Assembly: GCF_001434365.1 (NCBI RefSeq)
Contig: NZ_AZFN01000008.1
Span: 20,423-84,422 of the forward strand
Reading direction: 5' to 3'
Origin: Limosilactobacillus gastricus DSM 16045
Lineage (GTDB): Bacteria; Bacillota; Bacilli; Lactobacillales; Lactobacillaceae
DNA length: 64,000 nt
In this document: positions 28,806 through 38,751 of the stretch, one piece after another
Layout of the letters: every line of letters begins with the position of its first letter
How positions within the stretch are numbered: the first letter of the stretch is position 1
Notes under the pieces: generated by a model
The model's input: only the letters and a program-made list of their open reading frames with translations
Database searches by the model: none
What the model was told of the DNA's origin: nothing
Position numbers and translations under genes: made by a program

Positions 28806-29684
28806 TTAAAATGGTTTAATTGAGAAGGAATACGTATCAGAGTCCTGTGGTATTAGACGATGCATGGCATCTTTATCTTCCAAGCGCCCATCAGCATCAA
28901 CAGCATCGGCTACTCCCCACCAAGGTTCGATACAAATAAAATTACCCAACTGCGGATAAGCAGACCAAACCCCAACAAAGGGAGTGTCAATCACTGATAC
29001 TTTAACCCCATGCTGAGTTTTCGTGTCAGTTAAGTTAACAGCAAAGGGTTCCCTATGCGTTTCAAAAATAATGGCATCTTCATCAAATAAGTCATGATTA
29101 GCCATGATGGGTTGGTGCATATCCATTTTAAAGGGGTGTTGACGATCATTATAGGGACCAACTAACTTAAAGCGATCTAATTCTTCGGCCGGTTCGGTAG
29201 AAATCTCAACATCTTCAAAGTGACTAGAGTCGCTTAACGGCGTCCTAAAGCCCGGATGGGCACCAAGTGCATAGATCAAAGTTTGATCCTGACTAGGATT
29301 GACCACTAGGTAATTCACTAATAATTGATCATCAATTAGTCGATATGAAATATTAAGTTCAAAGGCAAATGGATAGACTTGACGGGTCTTTTCGTTATCC
29401 TTTAATTGAAAAGTCACCGCATGGTCACTTTGTTTAGTGACCGCAAAAACCATATCACGAGCAAAGCCGTGTTGACTTTGATGGTAGGTTTGCCCTTGAT
29501 ATGTGTATTGATCGTCCTTTAATTTGCCAACAAAAGGAAAAAGGACTGGTGCCTGTCTTTCCCAAGAATCAGGTGAACCTTGCCATAAATATTCAGTTTG
29601 ATCGGGAAGGCGTTTGATACTATGTAATTGGGCCCCAAGTTCGCTAATTGATACGCTTAAACGATTGTTTTCAATTGTGATCAT
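28806..29684 (-). CDS. Aldose 1-epimerase family protein, LacX-type
   Basis: Mutarotase-fold enzyme of 292 residues, of the LacX/YihR-like branch of aldose 1-epimerases, which interconverts anomers of free or phosphorylated sugars. Seen in the sequence are TEYLWQG, the His of SQHGFARD, GAHPGF, and the Glu of CIEPWWGVADAVDADG, corresponding to the catalytic His and Glu of the family. The fold is soluble with no signal peptide, so cytoplasmic. It lies 24 bases downstream of the XerC-locus protein, in the place where many Firmicutes have hslV-hslU-codY. Its exact sugar cannot be told. Confidence 0.85.
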   Translation of the reverse strand: MITIENNRLSVSISELGAQLHSIKRLPDQTEYLWQGSPDSWERQAPVLFPFVGKLKDDQYTYQGQTYHQSQHGFARDMVFAVTKQSDHAVTFQLKDNEKTRQVYPFAFELNISYRLIDDQLLVNYLVVNPSQDQTLIYALGAHPGFRTPLSDSSHFEDVEISTEPAEELDRFKLVGPYNDRQHPFKMDMHQPIMANHDLFDEDAIIFETHREPFAVNLTDTKTQHGVKVSVIDTPFVGVWSAYPQLGNFICIEPWWGVADAVDADGRLEDKDAMHRLIPQDSDTYSFSIKPF

Positions 29685-29708
29685 CTAACTTGTTCTCTCT
29701 CTTTACCA

Positions 29709-30551
29709 TTACCGTCTAAAGTAGCGTTGGTAATCCTCTTTCAAATGCTGAACAGTTATTGGTAAATGCCTCATCGTTGTGATAGAACTGCGATCGCCAA
29801 ATTGATTCTGTAGTTCCGATAATGATGGGTGATTTTTACTAATAGTTTGTCGAGCCGTTTCTCTTAATTGACTCATTGTTAACGGATGATCCCAAACCGC
29901 TTCGATTTGTCGAATTAGATAATAAAGGCCATCGATACTTAACCGTTCACCAAATTGATTTGTGATAATTATATCATATTTTGATAAACGTTTATCATCA
30001 ACCAGCATTTCAACTAAATCTTTTGAAATGGGGACAATCCGTTCGTTTTGGTTTGACTTAATTCGTAAGGTACGACTATTAACATCAAAATCATCCCATT
30101 TTAAATTTAGTAACTCTTGTGGTTTTAAACCTACTTCCATTAGCAAACGAATGATGATCATTTCTCGCCAGCTAAATTGATCGCTAACTAATCTTACCAA
30201 GGACACTTGCTGATCTTTACTTAATGCAATCACCTGGTTAGAAGTTTTAGGTTGCGCTAACTGAATCTCCATCAATGGTGACTTGCTAACTAAGCCTTGT
30301 TTAATCAAGTATTTATAGAATTGCCGTAAACTAGAAAGGTGCCGCTGCATGGTTGCGGCACCTCGCTTTTGCTTCGTTAGGTGGTTAAAGTAGGCTTGGA
30401 TATCAACCGTATCAAGATTGGTTACTTGCTTGGATCCAATAAAATGAACGAATTTTTGTAAATCCAGTCGATAGTTTTTTAAGGTTGATGGGCTCTTACT
30501 AGTCGCGAGTGAATTTAAAAATTGCGCTAATAACTGTTGATTCGTTGCCAT
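29709..30551 (-). CDS. XerC-locus tyrosine-recombinase-like protein, active site decayed
   Basis: 280 residues from the ATG at 30551 (AGGCGG 8 bases before); 13 bases downstream of topA, where Firmicutes keep xerC. The N-terminal core-binding domain is recognisable (STLKNYRLDLQKFVHFI, MQRHLSSLRQFYKYLIKQG, NQVIALS). In the catalytic domain the first Arg is Lys (EVGLKPQELLNL), the hairpin Lys appears to be Ser (RIKSNQNERIVPI), the H of HxxR is Ser (TMSQLRET), LGH is FGD, and the Tyr position is His or missing (SITTMRHL). Only one catalytic Arg is clearly kept. It is full length and unbroken, so it is probably a DNA-binding protein without recombinase activity. Its role is unknown. Confidence 0.8.
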   Translation of the reverse strand: MATNQQLLAQFLNSLATSKSPSTLKNYRLDLQKFVHFIGSKQVTNLDTVDIQAYFNHLTKQKRGAATMQRHLSSLRQFYKYLIKQGLVSKSPLMEIQLAQPKTSNQVIALSKDQQVSLVRLVSDQFSWREMIIIRLLMEVGLKPQELLNLKWDDFDVNSRTLRIKSNQNERIVPISKDLVEMLVDDKRLSKYDIIITNQFGERLSIDGLYYLIRQIEAVWDHPLTMSQLRETARQTISKNHPSLSELQNQFGDRSSITTMRHLPITVQHLKEDYQRYFRR

Positions 30552-30563
30552 TGGTCTCACCGC

Positions 30564-32684
30564 CTATTTTTGCACTTCTTCTTGGTAATCACCATTCGGA
30601 CAAACCACTTGTTTGCCGCCCTTGACCTTCTTTTCGACCAAGAAGTGACCGTCTTTAGGACACTTACGATCAATTGGTCGGTCCCATGATACGAAATCAC
30701 AATCTGGGTAACGCGAACAACCGTAAAAGGTCCGGTTCCGTTTCGACTTACGTTCCACAACGGTTCCTTGACCACATTTGGGACAAGTAATCCCCGTATC
30801 CTTCACGATTGCTTTGGTATTGCGACAGTTCGGGAAACGAGAGCAAGCATAAAACTTACCATATCGCCCCATTTTAATAACCATAGGAGCACCACAGATG
30901 TCACAATCCTGTCCAGCTAATTCATCGCGCATCTCAATTTTAGCGACTTGATCTTCAGCTTGAGCAACTTCTTTAGCAAATGGTTGGTAAAAGTCATCAA
31001 TTACTTTGACCCAATTCTCTTTACCTGCTTCCACCGCATCTAAATTTTGTTCAACATCAGCCGTAAACTTTACATTGACAATTTCGGGGAACTGTTCCGA
31101 AATAATCGTATCGACGATTTCGCCTAATTCAGTCGGTTCAAAATGCCGAGATACTAGACGGACATAGTAGCGGCGTTGAATTGTATCTAAAGTTGGCGCA
31201 TAAGTTGATGGGCGTCCGACCCCATTTTCTTCTAAGGCTTTAACCAAGGCCGCTTCCGTATAGCGGGCCGGTGGTTGCGTAAAGTGTTGGGCCGGATCGT
31301 CTTTCACCATTGTTACCTGGTCCCCCACCGCAAGATCTGGTAACAAATTGTCCTTTTCATCCCCCCGTTTATAAACCTTGGTAAAACCAGGGAACTTAAC
31401 CTTTGAGCCATTAGCCCGGAAATTAACTTGACCTTGCGTAATAGTTACCGTCATGGTGTCGGTCACTTGCGCTGTCATTTGACTAGCGACGAAGCGACAC
31501 CAGATTAAGTTATATAATTTATATTGGTCATTAGTTAAATACTGCTTAATTGAAGCCGGTGTTCGCAAAACTGAGGTTGGTCGGATGGCTTCGTGGGCAT
31601 CTTGTGCCCCTTCCGGTAATTTTCCTTTTCGAGGTTTGGTGGCCGCATATTCAGCCCCATATTGGTCATGAATAAATTCGGCCGCTTGATGTTTAGCTAA
31701 TTCCGAAATCCGCGTGGAATCCGTCCGCATGTAGGTGATTAACCCCACTGCCGCACCTTGACCAATATTGATCCCTTCATACAACTGTTGGGCTGCCATC
31801 ATCGTTTTCCGTGTCCGGAAATTTAACCGACGGTTGGCGTCTTGTTGTAAGGTAGAAGTCGTATAAGGAGGTTGCGGAGCGCGCCGCCGTTCTTTACGTT
31901 CCACATTTTCAATTAAAAATGGCGCCTTCCGATCTAATTGACCCAAGACCTGTTGGACCGCCTCATTATTAGGTAATTTGGTTTTCTGACCATCAATGCC
32001 ATAAAAACTGGCCGCAAATTTTTCACGACCTTTTTTGAATTCAGCATCCAAAGTCCAATATTCTTCGGGTTTGAAATTATTAATTTCATTCTCGCGTTTA
32101 ATAATCAGGTTTAAGGCCACTGATTGGACACGCCCCGCACTCAATCCTTTTTTGACCTTTTTCCAAAGGATGGGACTAATTGAATACCCAACCAACCGAT
32201 CAAGAACCCGACGTGCTTGTTGAGCATCAACCAAGTTCATATTAATTTGTCGCGGTTCATTAAATGATTCTTTAACAGCGTCCTTGGTAATTTCATTAAA
32301 GGTCACGCGATTTAAATTTTCATTGGAATCTTTCAAGAGAGTGGCAATATGCCAAGCAATTGCCTCCCCCTCCCGGTCGGGATCGGATGCTAAATAAACG
32401 GCTTTAGCATTTTTGGCATCCTTTTTTAATTCCTTGATGACACTACCTTTTCCCCGAATTGAAATATATTCAGGTTGATAATCATTTTCAATATCAACCC
32501 CCATCCGACTCTTTGGCAGATCACGTACATGACCAACACTGGCCACGACCTTGTAAGTACGTCCCAAGTATTTTTCAATCGTTTTCGCCTTTGAAGGTGA
32601 TTCTACAATCACTAATTTCTTTTGCGGAGCCTTCCGAGTGGTTTTCTTTTTTGTTGATTTCTTCGTTGTTGTTTTAGTAGCCAA
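30564..32684 (-). CDS. topA: DNA topoisomerase I
   Basis: Relaxes negative supercoils through a Tyr-DNA intermediate. 706 residues from a TTG at 32684 (M-A-T-K-T-T-T-K-K), with GAGGAG 9 bases before; the ATG at 32714 would lie upstream of that site. A Lys/Thr-rich head is followed by the TOPRIM domain ([33 protein letters not shown]), the active Tyr in [14 protein letters not shown], and two clear C-terminal four-Cys zinc fingers (CDICGAP...CSRFPNC and CPKCGQG...CSRYPDC). A third finger is degenerate (CPKDG...CPNGD). It is followed at once by the XerC-locus gene and preceded by dprA. Confidence 0.95.
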   Translation of the reverse strand: MATKTTTKKSTKKKTTRKAPQKKLVIVESPSKAKTIEKYLGRTYKVVASVGHVRDLPKSRMGVDIENDYQPEYISIRGKGSVIKELKKDAKNAKAVYLASDPDREGEAIAWHIATLLKDSNENLNRVTFNEITKDAVKESFNEPRQINMNLVDAQQARRVLDRLVGYSISPILWKKVKKGLSAGRVQSVALNLIIKRENEINNFKPEEYWTLDAEFKKGREKFAASFYGIDGQKTKLPNNEAVQQVLGQLDRKAPFLIENVERKERRRAPQPPYTTSTLQQDANRRLNFRTRKTMMAAQQLYEGINIGQGAAVGLITYMRTDSTRISELAKHQAAEFIHDQYGAEYAATKPRKGKLPEGAQDAHEAIRPTSVLRTPASIKQYLTNDQYKLYNLIWCRFVASQMTAQVTDTMTVTITQGQVNFRANGSKVKFPGFTKVYKRGDEKDNLLPDLAVGDQVTMVKDDPAQHFTQPPARYTEAALVKALEENGVGRPSTYAPTLDTIQRRYYVRLVSRHFEPTELGEIVDTIISEQFPEIVNVKFTADVEQNLDAVEAGKENWVKVIDDFYQPFAKEVAQAEDQVAKIEMRDELAGQDCDICGAPMVIKMGRYGKFYACSRFPNCRNTKAIVKDTGITCPKCGQGTVVERKSKRNRTFYGCSRYPDCDFVSWDRPIDRKCPKDGHFLVEKKVKGGKQVVCPNGDYQEEVQK

Positions 32685-32777
32685 TTTGAGGCACTCCTCT
32701 ATAAATTTATGCATACTATTATTAACAAGTTCATTTCAATCTGTCAAATCAAATCGTAATATTAATAGTAGAAACAG

Positions 32778-33629
32778 CTATGTAAACTCTTCCAGAATAT
32801 CAAGCGCCCTAAGGATTGGTTTGGCTCCTTCGGCAATTAATTCATTACAGCCGGTCGATAATTCATGATTAATTGCTCCAGGAACTGCTAGGACATTGCG
32901 ATTTTCCTGTAAGGCTAAATTAGCCGTAATTAAACTTCCGCTTCGTTGCCGCCCCTCCACGACTAAACAACTCTGACAAAGGCCAGCGATGATCCGATTC
33001 CGAGCTGGGAAGTGGCTCGCCAATGGCGGCGTACCTAATGGATACTCCGTTAATACTAATTGCGATTGCATCATCTGTCGCATTAACTGTCGATGTTCCC
33101 GTGGGTAGAACCGATCTAACCCGGTTCCAATGACGGCAATCGTCTTTCCGGCATGATCAATTGCAATATGATGGCTATAACCATCAACGCCCCGAGCTAA
33201 CCCGCTAACAATCGTAATTCCCGCATAAATAACTGGGGGTAGTAATTGATCCATCACCATTTGCCCGTATGAGGACATTTGACGTGCTCCCACCACTGCT
33301 AACATCTGCGTAGTTAATAGTTCCCGATTACCGCGATAATACAAGACCGTCGGCGCCCCATAACTTTCCTTTAGGGCTGCCGGATAAGCTTCATCAGTAA
33401 TGAGTATGTGTGGTACCGCTTGATTGAGTCGCACTCGCCGATCTAGTTCTGGTGAGGACCATTGATTTAAAATAGCTTGTCCTTGTTGGAGTGATATACT
33501 AGCAGCCTTCAACAAAGTAGCTAATGCAGCCTCTGGGCTAGCAATTTTAGCCCGAATTATTTTAAGTTGATTAACTGCCCCCAGATGTTCACACAGACTA
33601 AGTCGAAAAATAAAATCATTTAATTTCAT
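32778..33629 (-). CDS. dprA: DNA processing protein DprA
   Basis: Binds incoming single-stranded DNA and loads RecA during natural transformation. 283 residues from the ATG at 33629, which has GGAGG 6 bases before. The Rossmann-like core shows VVGARQMSSYGQ, SGLARGVDGYSHHIAID, IAVIGTGLDRFYPREH, FPARNRIIAGLC, VVEGRQRSGSLITANLA and VPGAINHELSTGCNELI, all standard for the family. The N-terminal SAM-like region is present; a C-terminal winged helix is not seen, as in many lactobacilli. dprA is present in many non-competent species, so it does not by itself show competence. Confidence 0.95.
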   Translation of the reverse strand: MKLNDFIFRLSLCEHLGAVNQLKIIRAKIASPEAALATLLKAASISLQQGQAILNQWSSPELDRRVRLNQAVPHILITDEAYPAALKESYGAPTVLYYRGNRELLTTQMLAVVGARQMSSYGQMVMDQLLPPVIYAGITIVSGLARGVDGYSHHIAIDHAGKTIAVIGTGLDRFYPREHRQLMRQMMQSQLVLTEYPLGTPPLASHFPARNRIIAGLCQSCLVVEGRQRSGSLITANLALQENRNVLAVPGAINHELSTGCNELIAEGAKPILRALDILEEFT

Positions 33630-33680
33630 AAATAACCTCCATACTATCAAGTACGCAGGTTTTAAAACTCCAGATTGTCT

Positions 33681-34454
33681 TTATAAATATTTCGGCACGG
33701 GATTAAAAGTCCGCCGATGAATCGGACTAGCACCTAATTTAGCTAGACCCGCCAAATGTTTGGCTGTCCCATAACCCATATTATCCTTAAAGTCATAGCC
33801 TGGATATAGTCGATCATAGGTGGCCATTAAGTGATCCCGATATTCCTTAGCGACAATACTAGCTGCAGCCACAGAAATACTTTTTTGATCACCTTTAATC
33901 AAGGTCGTCTGACCAATTGATGTGTCTAGTGGAACGGCATCGACAATTAAATGGCTTGGTTGATGGTGTAAGGAATTAACACAATGCAACATGGCATCTT
34001 GAGTCGCCGCATAAATGTTCATTTGATCAATGACGGTCGCTGAATTAACTGCTAATCGGACTTCAACTGCTTGATCAACTATCTGTAAGTAGAGCTGCTC
34101 GCGTTCATGTGGGGTTAACTGTTTAGAATCCGTTACTCCAATCAGGTTAAAGTCTTCATTTAAAATGACAGCACAGGTAACGACTGGCCCGGCAAGTGGA
34201 CCACGACCAACTTCATCAATCCCAGCTACCCATTGATGCCCGTGTGACCATAATTCACGTTCATATTTAAAGCGGGCCTGAAAAGCTACTTTTGCCTGGG
34301 CTTGCTTTTCTAGCCGTTTTTTTAATTGATTAAGAGCCGATTGGACTCCTTTACGCTGATCATTACAAAGGGCTAAAACAAATGGATCTTCTAAATTTGA
34401 AATAGTTTGTAGACGCTTCTTAATATCACTTACCGTTAATTGACGATCATTCAT
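33681..34454 (-). CDS. rnhB: Ribonuclease HII
   Basis: Removes RNA and single ribonucleotides from DNA-RNA hybrids. 257 residues. The catalytic core starts with GIDEVGRGPLAGPVVTCAV (Asp-Glu pair), then LIVDAVPL, KGDQKSISVAAASIVAK and GYGTAKH. An N-terminal extension of about 70 residues resembles that of Bacillus RNase HII. The start overlaps the 3' end of rbgA by 8 bases, suggesting coupled translation. The pair rbgA-rnhB is widely conserved in Firmicutes, followed here by dprA and topA. Confidence 0.96.
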   Translation of the reverse strand: MNDRQLTVSDIKKRLQTISNLEDPFVLALCNDQRKGVQSALNQLKKRLEKQAQAKVAFQARFKYERELWSHGHQWVAGIDEVGRGPLAGPVVTCAVILNEDFNLIGVTDSKQLTPHEREQLYLQIVDQAVEVRLAVNSATVIDQMNIYAATQDAMLHCVNSLHHQPSHLIVDAVPLDTSIGQTTLIKGDQKSISVAAASIVAKEYRDHLMATYDRLYPGYDFKDNMGYGTAKHLAGLAKLGASPIHRRTFNPVPKYL

Positions 34455-35319
34455 TTAACCCCTCCGCATTGAGGTCAGCTGGTCTTTCAAGCGTAAAGGA
34501 ACCTAATTTGCCCTTGCGCATATCGAAAATGATCCGTTCGCTTGCTCGCTCATAATCATCGCGCATTCCCAGTTTTTGGGTGATCGTTAATAATAATTCG
34601 GGAGTTGGCACGGCCTCATCGACTTCTACATCCGTTAACCGATAGCGGGTTTTTAATTCAACTAGCCGCTGTTGACGTAAATAATCTAAAGCAAAAATTG
34701 CGACATCATCTTTGGGATAGAGGCTATCTTTAATAGCTCCTGAAAGGGCCAACATCGTCCCCTGTTTGGTCGTCGCGAATTTTGGCCAAAGAACTCCGGG
34801 AGTATCTAACAACTCTAATTCAGCTGATGAGCGTAGCCATTGCTGTCCGGTCGTTACCCCTGGTCGGTTGGCGGTTGCGGCCACATTTTTGTGTACCAAA
34901 TGATTGAGCAATGTCGATTTCCCGACATTTGGTACCCCCACACACATCGCTTTAATCGCCCGTTTTTGCATGCCCTTGGCAGCTTCATTAGCCATTTTAT
35001 CAGCTAACACTTTTTTAGCCGCATTGGTCACTTTTTTAGCAACTTGTTGCTCCCGCGAATCCAATGCCAAAACTGGTTGACCCTGGTTTTTAAAAAAGGC
35101 TAACCATTCTTTGGTGACTTCTGGATCAGCTAAATCGGTTTTAGTCATGATCAATAGACGTGGTTTATCACCAGCTGCTAAATCAACTTCAGGGTTTTGA
35201 CTCGAATATGGCACTCGAGCGTCGACTAATTCAAAAACTAAATCCACTAAGGGCATTTGTTCCCGAATCTGGCGTAAGGCTTTTGCCATGTGACCGGGGA
35301 ACCATTGAATTACTGCCAT
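34447..35319 (-). CDS. rbgA: Ribosome biogenesis GTPase RbgA (YlqF)
   Basis: Circularly permuted GTPase needed for late assembly of the 50S subunit. 290 residues. N-terminal IQWFPGHMAKALRQ is the family signature, followed by the permuted order G4 (MTKTDLAD), G1 ([15 protein letters not shown]), G2/G3 (RPGVTTGQQW, LLDTPGVLWPK). The C-terminal ANTAR-like RNA-binding region is present. A consensus AGGAGG precedes the ATG. It is the second gene after the short YozE gene. Confidence 0.96.
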   Translation of the reverse strand: MAVIQWFPGHMAKALRQIREQMPLVDLVFELVDARVPYSSQNPEVDLAAGDKPRLLIMTKTDLADPEVTKEWLAFFKNQGQPVLALDSREQQVAKKVTNAAKKVLADKMANEAAKGMQKRAIKAMCVGVPNVGKSTLLNHLVHKNVAATANRPGVTTGQQWLRSSAELELLDTPGVLWPKFATTKQGTMLALSGAIKDSLYPKDDVAIFALDYLRQQRLVELKTRYRLTDVEVDEAVPTPELLLTITQKLGMRDDYERASERIIFDMRKGKLGSFTLERPADLNAEGLNE

Positions 35320-35331
35320 CTATCTTTCCTC

Positions 35332-35556
35332 CTAATTCATTTTCGCTAGATATAACTGCCAAGCATCATCAAAAATCGTCATCGAATACAAATAAGTCGC
35401 GTTTTCTTCTAAATACTTAGAGATTTCGTCAAAGTCTTGCGATTGTTTAGGAAAGGCCCAATCAAAAAAGGCATCATTAGCAAACTGCTCGATTTCATTA
35501 GGTTGATTAGGATTTCGCTGGGTCATTAAAAATTGATAAAAAGATTCCCGGTACAT
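35332..35556 (-). CDS. YozE/UPF0346 family small protein
   Basis: 74 residues, acidic and aromatic-rich ([40 protein letters not shown]). It fits the YozE_SAM_like family: small helical proteins of unknown function found through Firmicutes. No membrane segment or signal. It lies 12 bases before rbgA and 9 after the YpmS-like gene, so it is part of the same transcription unit. Family assignment rests on length and motif memory. Confidence 0.85.
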   Translation of the reverse strand: MYRESFYQFLMTQRNPNQPNEIEQFANDAFFDWAFPKQSQDFDEISKYLEENATYLYSMTIFDDAWQLYLAKMN

Positions 35557-35565
35557 AAAGTCCTC

Positions 35566-36153
35566 CTATTTTTTAGGGATGGTCAGACCAATTCTAAATT
35601 GTCCCTGATCCATGTTAATTTCATTCACGTGATAATTGATGGCTTTCTTTTGACTATATTTGTTTAGATCCAGCAAGATCGTTCGCTTTTTTTGGTTTAA
35701 ACTGACCCAATCTGGCAATGTATAATTTTTCTTAATATATCTCATGATGTATGACATTGGCAATTTTAACTGACCAACCGAAAGGCTTTTCGCATGTAAA
35801 ATGACGTTTCCTTGACTAGTTTTTTCGGGTACAAAATTAAGGGCAAATTTTACTTGAACACCCATAAATTTAGTCACCCCAATAACAGATGCATATTTTT
35901 TACCGACAATAAATTGATACTTTATCGTTTTATCTTTTAAAAATTGGTTGAGATAATTTGAGGATAAAGTATTTACTTGATTACGGCTCAGCACCAGTTC
36001 TAATGAGGAGTCACTAGACTTAGGGGCTTTAGTCTCAACCACATTGGTTAAAGGCGCTGTTCCCTGATAGATAACCGTACCAATTACGGCAATATTAATG
36101 GTTAACAAACCAATAAACAACCATTTCCAAAGAGAAGGTTTAATCTTTTTCAT
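35566..36153 (-). CDS. YpmS family (DUF2140) membrane-anchored protein
   Basis: 195 residues with one N-terminal membrane helix (WLFIGLLTINIAVIGTVIY) preceded by basic residues, and an extracellular domain typical of YpmS (LSRNQVNTLSSNYLNQFL, YVLPD-like YTLPDWVSL, then INYHVNEINMDQGQFRIGL). The orientation should be inside-in, with the bulk outside. Function is unknown; the family is found beside SGNH lipase-like genes (ypmR-ypmS) as here, with only 5 bases between. Confidence 0.82.
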   Translation of the reverse strand: MKKIKPSLWKWLFIGLLTINIAVIGTVIYQGTAPLTNVVETKAPKSSDSSLELVLSRNQVNTLSSNYLNQFLKDKTIKYQFIVGKKYASVIGVTKFMGVQVKFALNFVPEKTSQGNVILHAKSLSVGQLKLPMSYIMRYIKKNYTLPDWVSLNQKKRTILLDLNKYSQKKAINYHVNEINMDQGQFRIGLTIPKK

Positions 36154-36158
36154 TACTT

Positions 36159-37067
36159 TTATTCCTTTACAATTCGATATTCAAATTGATTATGTTGCTT
36201 CATCACCTTTAACAAGGCCTGCGCCATTTTCGTATAACCACGGTAATTAGGATGGTAATTATCTGACGGTGAAATATAGTTGTTTAAATTAGACGAAGTA
36301 TTCATTACCTGAATGAGATCACTTTGTTTGGTAGAAGATTGATTAGCCTGTTCCGTTTGCGATACTAAGGAGGATCGCGAACTGGCACTGGTATATTGAC
36401 CATAAGACATTAACTTTTGAATGTTTACAAAATAAGTCTGTTGGTACTTTTGAACGGTTGCCTGGGTGTAATGATTCCAAATGGTAACAGAATTCTCCAT
36501 AGTGGTGACATTTGGGAAATAGACATAGTAAGGATTATAGATACTAATCACAAATATTGGAGCCGTCTTATTTTCTTGGCGAATGGCGCGCATTAATTGT
36601 CGTAATTTCTTTCGATAACTAATGCCGGCTTTTTGAACCGCAGTTTCAACTTGGTTAGCGGATTTTCCAGGCGCTTTAGCGTACAGGACTTGGGATAAGT
36701 CATTTCCGCCCACGGTCATCACAATTACGTCCGCCGATTTTAAATTGTGCTGAATGACTGATTGATGCTGCAAGCGTTGCAAGATTTGATCCGATCGATC
36801 CCCACTCTTCCCATAATTATAAGTGATGACTTGGTTATGGTACTGGTTAGCCAGTAACTGCTTGATGATGCCTACATAGCCACCTTGTTGCTTTTGATCA
36901 CCAACTCCTTGGGTTAAGGAATCACCAATCGCGACTAATTTAACCTTAGATTTCAAAACTTTCTTAGGACTATTATGGCTAGCTTCCTGTTGCCAATAGT
37001 GGTAGCCCCCTCCTCCAATCAGAAGGAGAGCAATAATTATCAAAAATAACCAAATTCTTTTTTTCAT
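36159..37067 (-). CDS. SGNH/GDSL hydrolase, YpmR-like, membrane-anchored
   Basis: 302 residues. An N-terminal hydrophobic helix (LFLIIIALLLIGGGGY) anchors or exports the protein. SGNH blocks are visible: GDSLTQGVG (nucleophile Ser), GKSGDRSDQ (Gly block), TVGGNDLSQ (Asn block), and the late SDNYHPNYRGY, where Asp and His complete the triad. Members act as esterases or lipases on cell-surface lipids or polymers; substrate is unknown. Paired with the YpmS-like gene. Confidence 0.88.
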   Translation of the reverse strand: MKKRIWLFLIIIALLLIGGGGYHYWQQEASHNSPKKVLKSKVKLVAIGDSLTQGVGDQKQQGGYVGIIKQLLANQYHNQVITYNYGKSGDRSDQILQRLQHQSVIQHNLKSADVIVMTVGGNDLSQVLYAKAPGKSANQVETAVQKAGISYRKKLRQLMRAIRQENKTAPIFVISIYNPYYVYFPNVTTMENSVTIWNHYTQATVQKYQQTYFVNIQKLMSYGQYTSASSRSSLVSQTEQANQSSTKQSDLIQVMNTSSNLNNYISPSDNYHPNYRGYTKMAQALLKVMKQHNQFEYRIVKE

Positions 37068-37081
37068 TTTTCAATCCAATA

Positions 37082-37113
37082 AGAAACCTCCAAAGTCCAA
37101 GTGACAACTCTGG
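37082..37113 (-). terminator. Terminator of the degV-family gene
   Basis: Minus-strand arms CCTCCAGAGT and ACTTTGGAGG with a 10-base loop, followed by TTTCTTATT, directly after the DegV stop codon. Confidence 0.75.
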
Positions 37114-37128
37114 AGGCCTAATCATTAA

Positions 37129-37971
37129 TTATTTAGTATAGTAGATTAAACAGTTAGCCCCGAATCCTGTATTGGTAGCAATCACTGGAACCGTAGTCCT
37201 AACTAGCACTGGAATGTCAGGAAAAGCTTCGTTTAATTGGGCTTTTAACCATTCCATTTCCTTGCCGGCAGCCACGTGAGAAATCCCAATCGCCACAATT
37301 TCGGGACCTTTAACCATATCCGCCACGATTTGCGACCATAATTTGTGCATTCCTTTATTCCCACGCACCTTTGCCGGAATCTCAATTTCCCCATTGCCTA
37401 CCTTAAGCATTGGCTTAATATTTAGAACGCCGGATAAAGTTCCCGCAAATTTACTTACTCGTCCACCAGCAACCAAATTTTTAACATTATCAATTGCTAA
37501 ATACAGGGTCGTCTTTTTTTCCGTTTCCCGCGCCTTAGCGACTGCTTCTTCCATAGTTGCTCCGGCTTTAATGGCTTTTGCCGCTTCGATTAATTGATAA
37601 GCTAAGGCTCGATCAGTAGTCAAAGAGTCAATCACAGTGACGTCTGTCTCGGTCATCGTTGCCGCTTGTTCGGCGGCATGAACTGTTCCACTTAAACTGG
37701 CCATCATATCAATACATAAAACTTGGCTGCCATCCGCGCCTAGCCGATCAAAGACTTCCACAAATTTCCCCAGTGGTGGTTGCGAAGTTTTCGGAAGATT
37801 AGCTGATTCTGCCATTTTGGCAACGAATTCATCATTAGTAATATCTTCACGTTCGACGTATACTTGATCGTCAATCATCACGCTCAAAGGAACAATCGTA
37901 ATGTCGTATTCTTTAATTTCCTCATCAGTTAAGCCCGCAGAAGAATCCGTTACTAATTTAATGTTTGCCAT
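37129..37971 (-). CDS. DegV family protein, fatty-acid binding
   Basis: 280 residues. DegV proteins bind fatty acids; those paired with FakA present the fatty acid for phosphorylation. The signature is IKLVTDSSAGLTDEEI at the N-terminus, then KTSQPPLGKFVEVFDRL, CIDMMASLSGTVHAAEQAA, VIDSLTTDRALAYQLIEAA, a central VAGGRVSKFAGTLSGVLNIKPML, and the C-terminal tail ending GFGANCLIYYTK. The gene is single, divergent from the hlyIII-type gene and without fakA near, so whether it acts as FakB is open. Confidence 0.92.
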   Translation of the reverse strand: MANIKLVTDSSAGLTDEEIKEYDITIVPLSVMIDDQVYVEREDITNDEFVAKMAESANLPKTSQPPLGKFVEVFDRLGADGSQVLCIDMMASLSGTVHAAEQAATMTETDVTVIDSLTTDRALAYQLIEAAKAIKAGATMEEAVAKARETEKKTTLYLAIDNVKNLVAGGRVSKFAGTLSGVLNIKPMLKVGNGEIEIPAKVRGNKGMHKLWSQIVADMVKGPEIVAIGISHVAAGKEMEWLKAQLNEAFPDIPVLVRTTVPVIATNTGFGANCLIYYTK

Positions 37972-38103
37972 AGTCTGATTTCACTCTTTCAATCGATTTG
38001 ATATATAATGAAGCTAATTTTACCTGAACGGTTAACTTCGACTTTCATATTATAACAAAGCCGTCGCCATTTTTCATGAATCATCGCTAAAAAGGAGTTT
38101 CTT

Positions 38104-38751
38104 ATGACGATTACCAAACGACATTATAAAACCCTCTTAATTGAAATTGGTAATGCTATTACCCATGGACTGGGCGCCGCTTTAGCAATTGCTGGTCTCG
38201 TGGTTTTAATCGTGCATGCCGCCCTGCATCCGCAAGCACACAACGCCATGCGGATCACTACTTTTGCTATCTATGGCAGTATCATGGTTCTCTTTTATTT
38301 AGCGTCAACTTTATTCCATTCGCTCATTTTCACGCGAGCCAAACACGTATTTCAGGTTTTTGATCATTCCATGATTTATATGATGATCGCCGGTTCATAC
38401 ACTCCTTATTGCCTGGTCGCTATTCGGGGAGCCTTGGGCTGGACGCTTTTCGGAATTATTTGGGCCATGGCGATTGCCGGAATCGTCTACAAAAGTATTT
38501 GGTTAAATAAAAAGAGCCACCTCTCAACCATGATCTACGTAATCATGGGTTGGATGTGTCTCATTGCCTTAGTGCCCTTGTGGCATAGCTTAGGTCCAGC
38601 TGGTTTTGGTTTACTCTTTGCTGGTGGGGTTGTTTATACCCTGGGAGCCTTACTATATAGCTTTCCAACTGACTACACTCATTTTATTTGGCACTTCTTT
38701 GTCATGGCTGGGTCGGCTTTAATGTACTTTTCAATTCTATTTTACGTCTAA
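38104..38751 (+). CDS. Hemolysin III family (PAQR-type) membrane protein
   Basis: 215 residues, seven predicted membrane helices. HlyIII/YqfA signatures are NAITHGLGAALAI, STLFHSLIF, FDHSMIYMMIAGSYTPYCL and the last-helix HFIWHFFVMAGSALMYFSI; the conserved Ser, His and Asp of these motifs form the putative metal site of the PAQR superfamily. Hemolytic activity is rarely shown, and the physiological role is uncertain. One of the few + strand genes here; its stop overlaps the dfrA stop by 4 bases, with no terminator between. GGAG 7 bases before ATG fits the start. Confidence 0.9.
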   Translation: MTITKRHYKTLLIEIGNAITHGLGAALAIAGLVVLIVHAALHPQAHNAMRITTFAIYGSIMVLFYLASTLFHSLIFTRAKHVFQVFDHSMIYMMIAGSYTPYCLVAIRGALGWTLFGIIWAMAIAGIVYKSIWLNKKSHLSTMIYVIMGWMCLIALVPLWHSLGPAGFGLLFAGGVVYTLGALLYSFPTDYTHFIWHFFVMAGSALMYFSILFYV

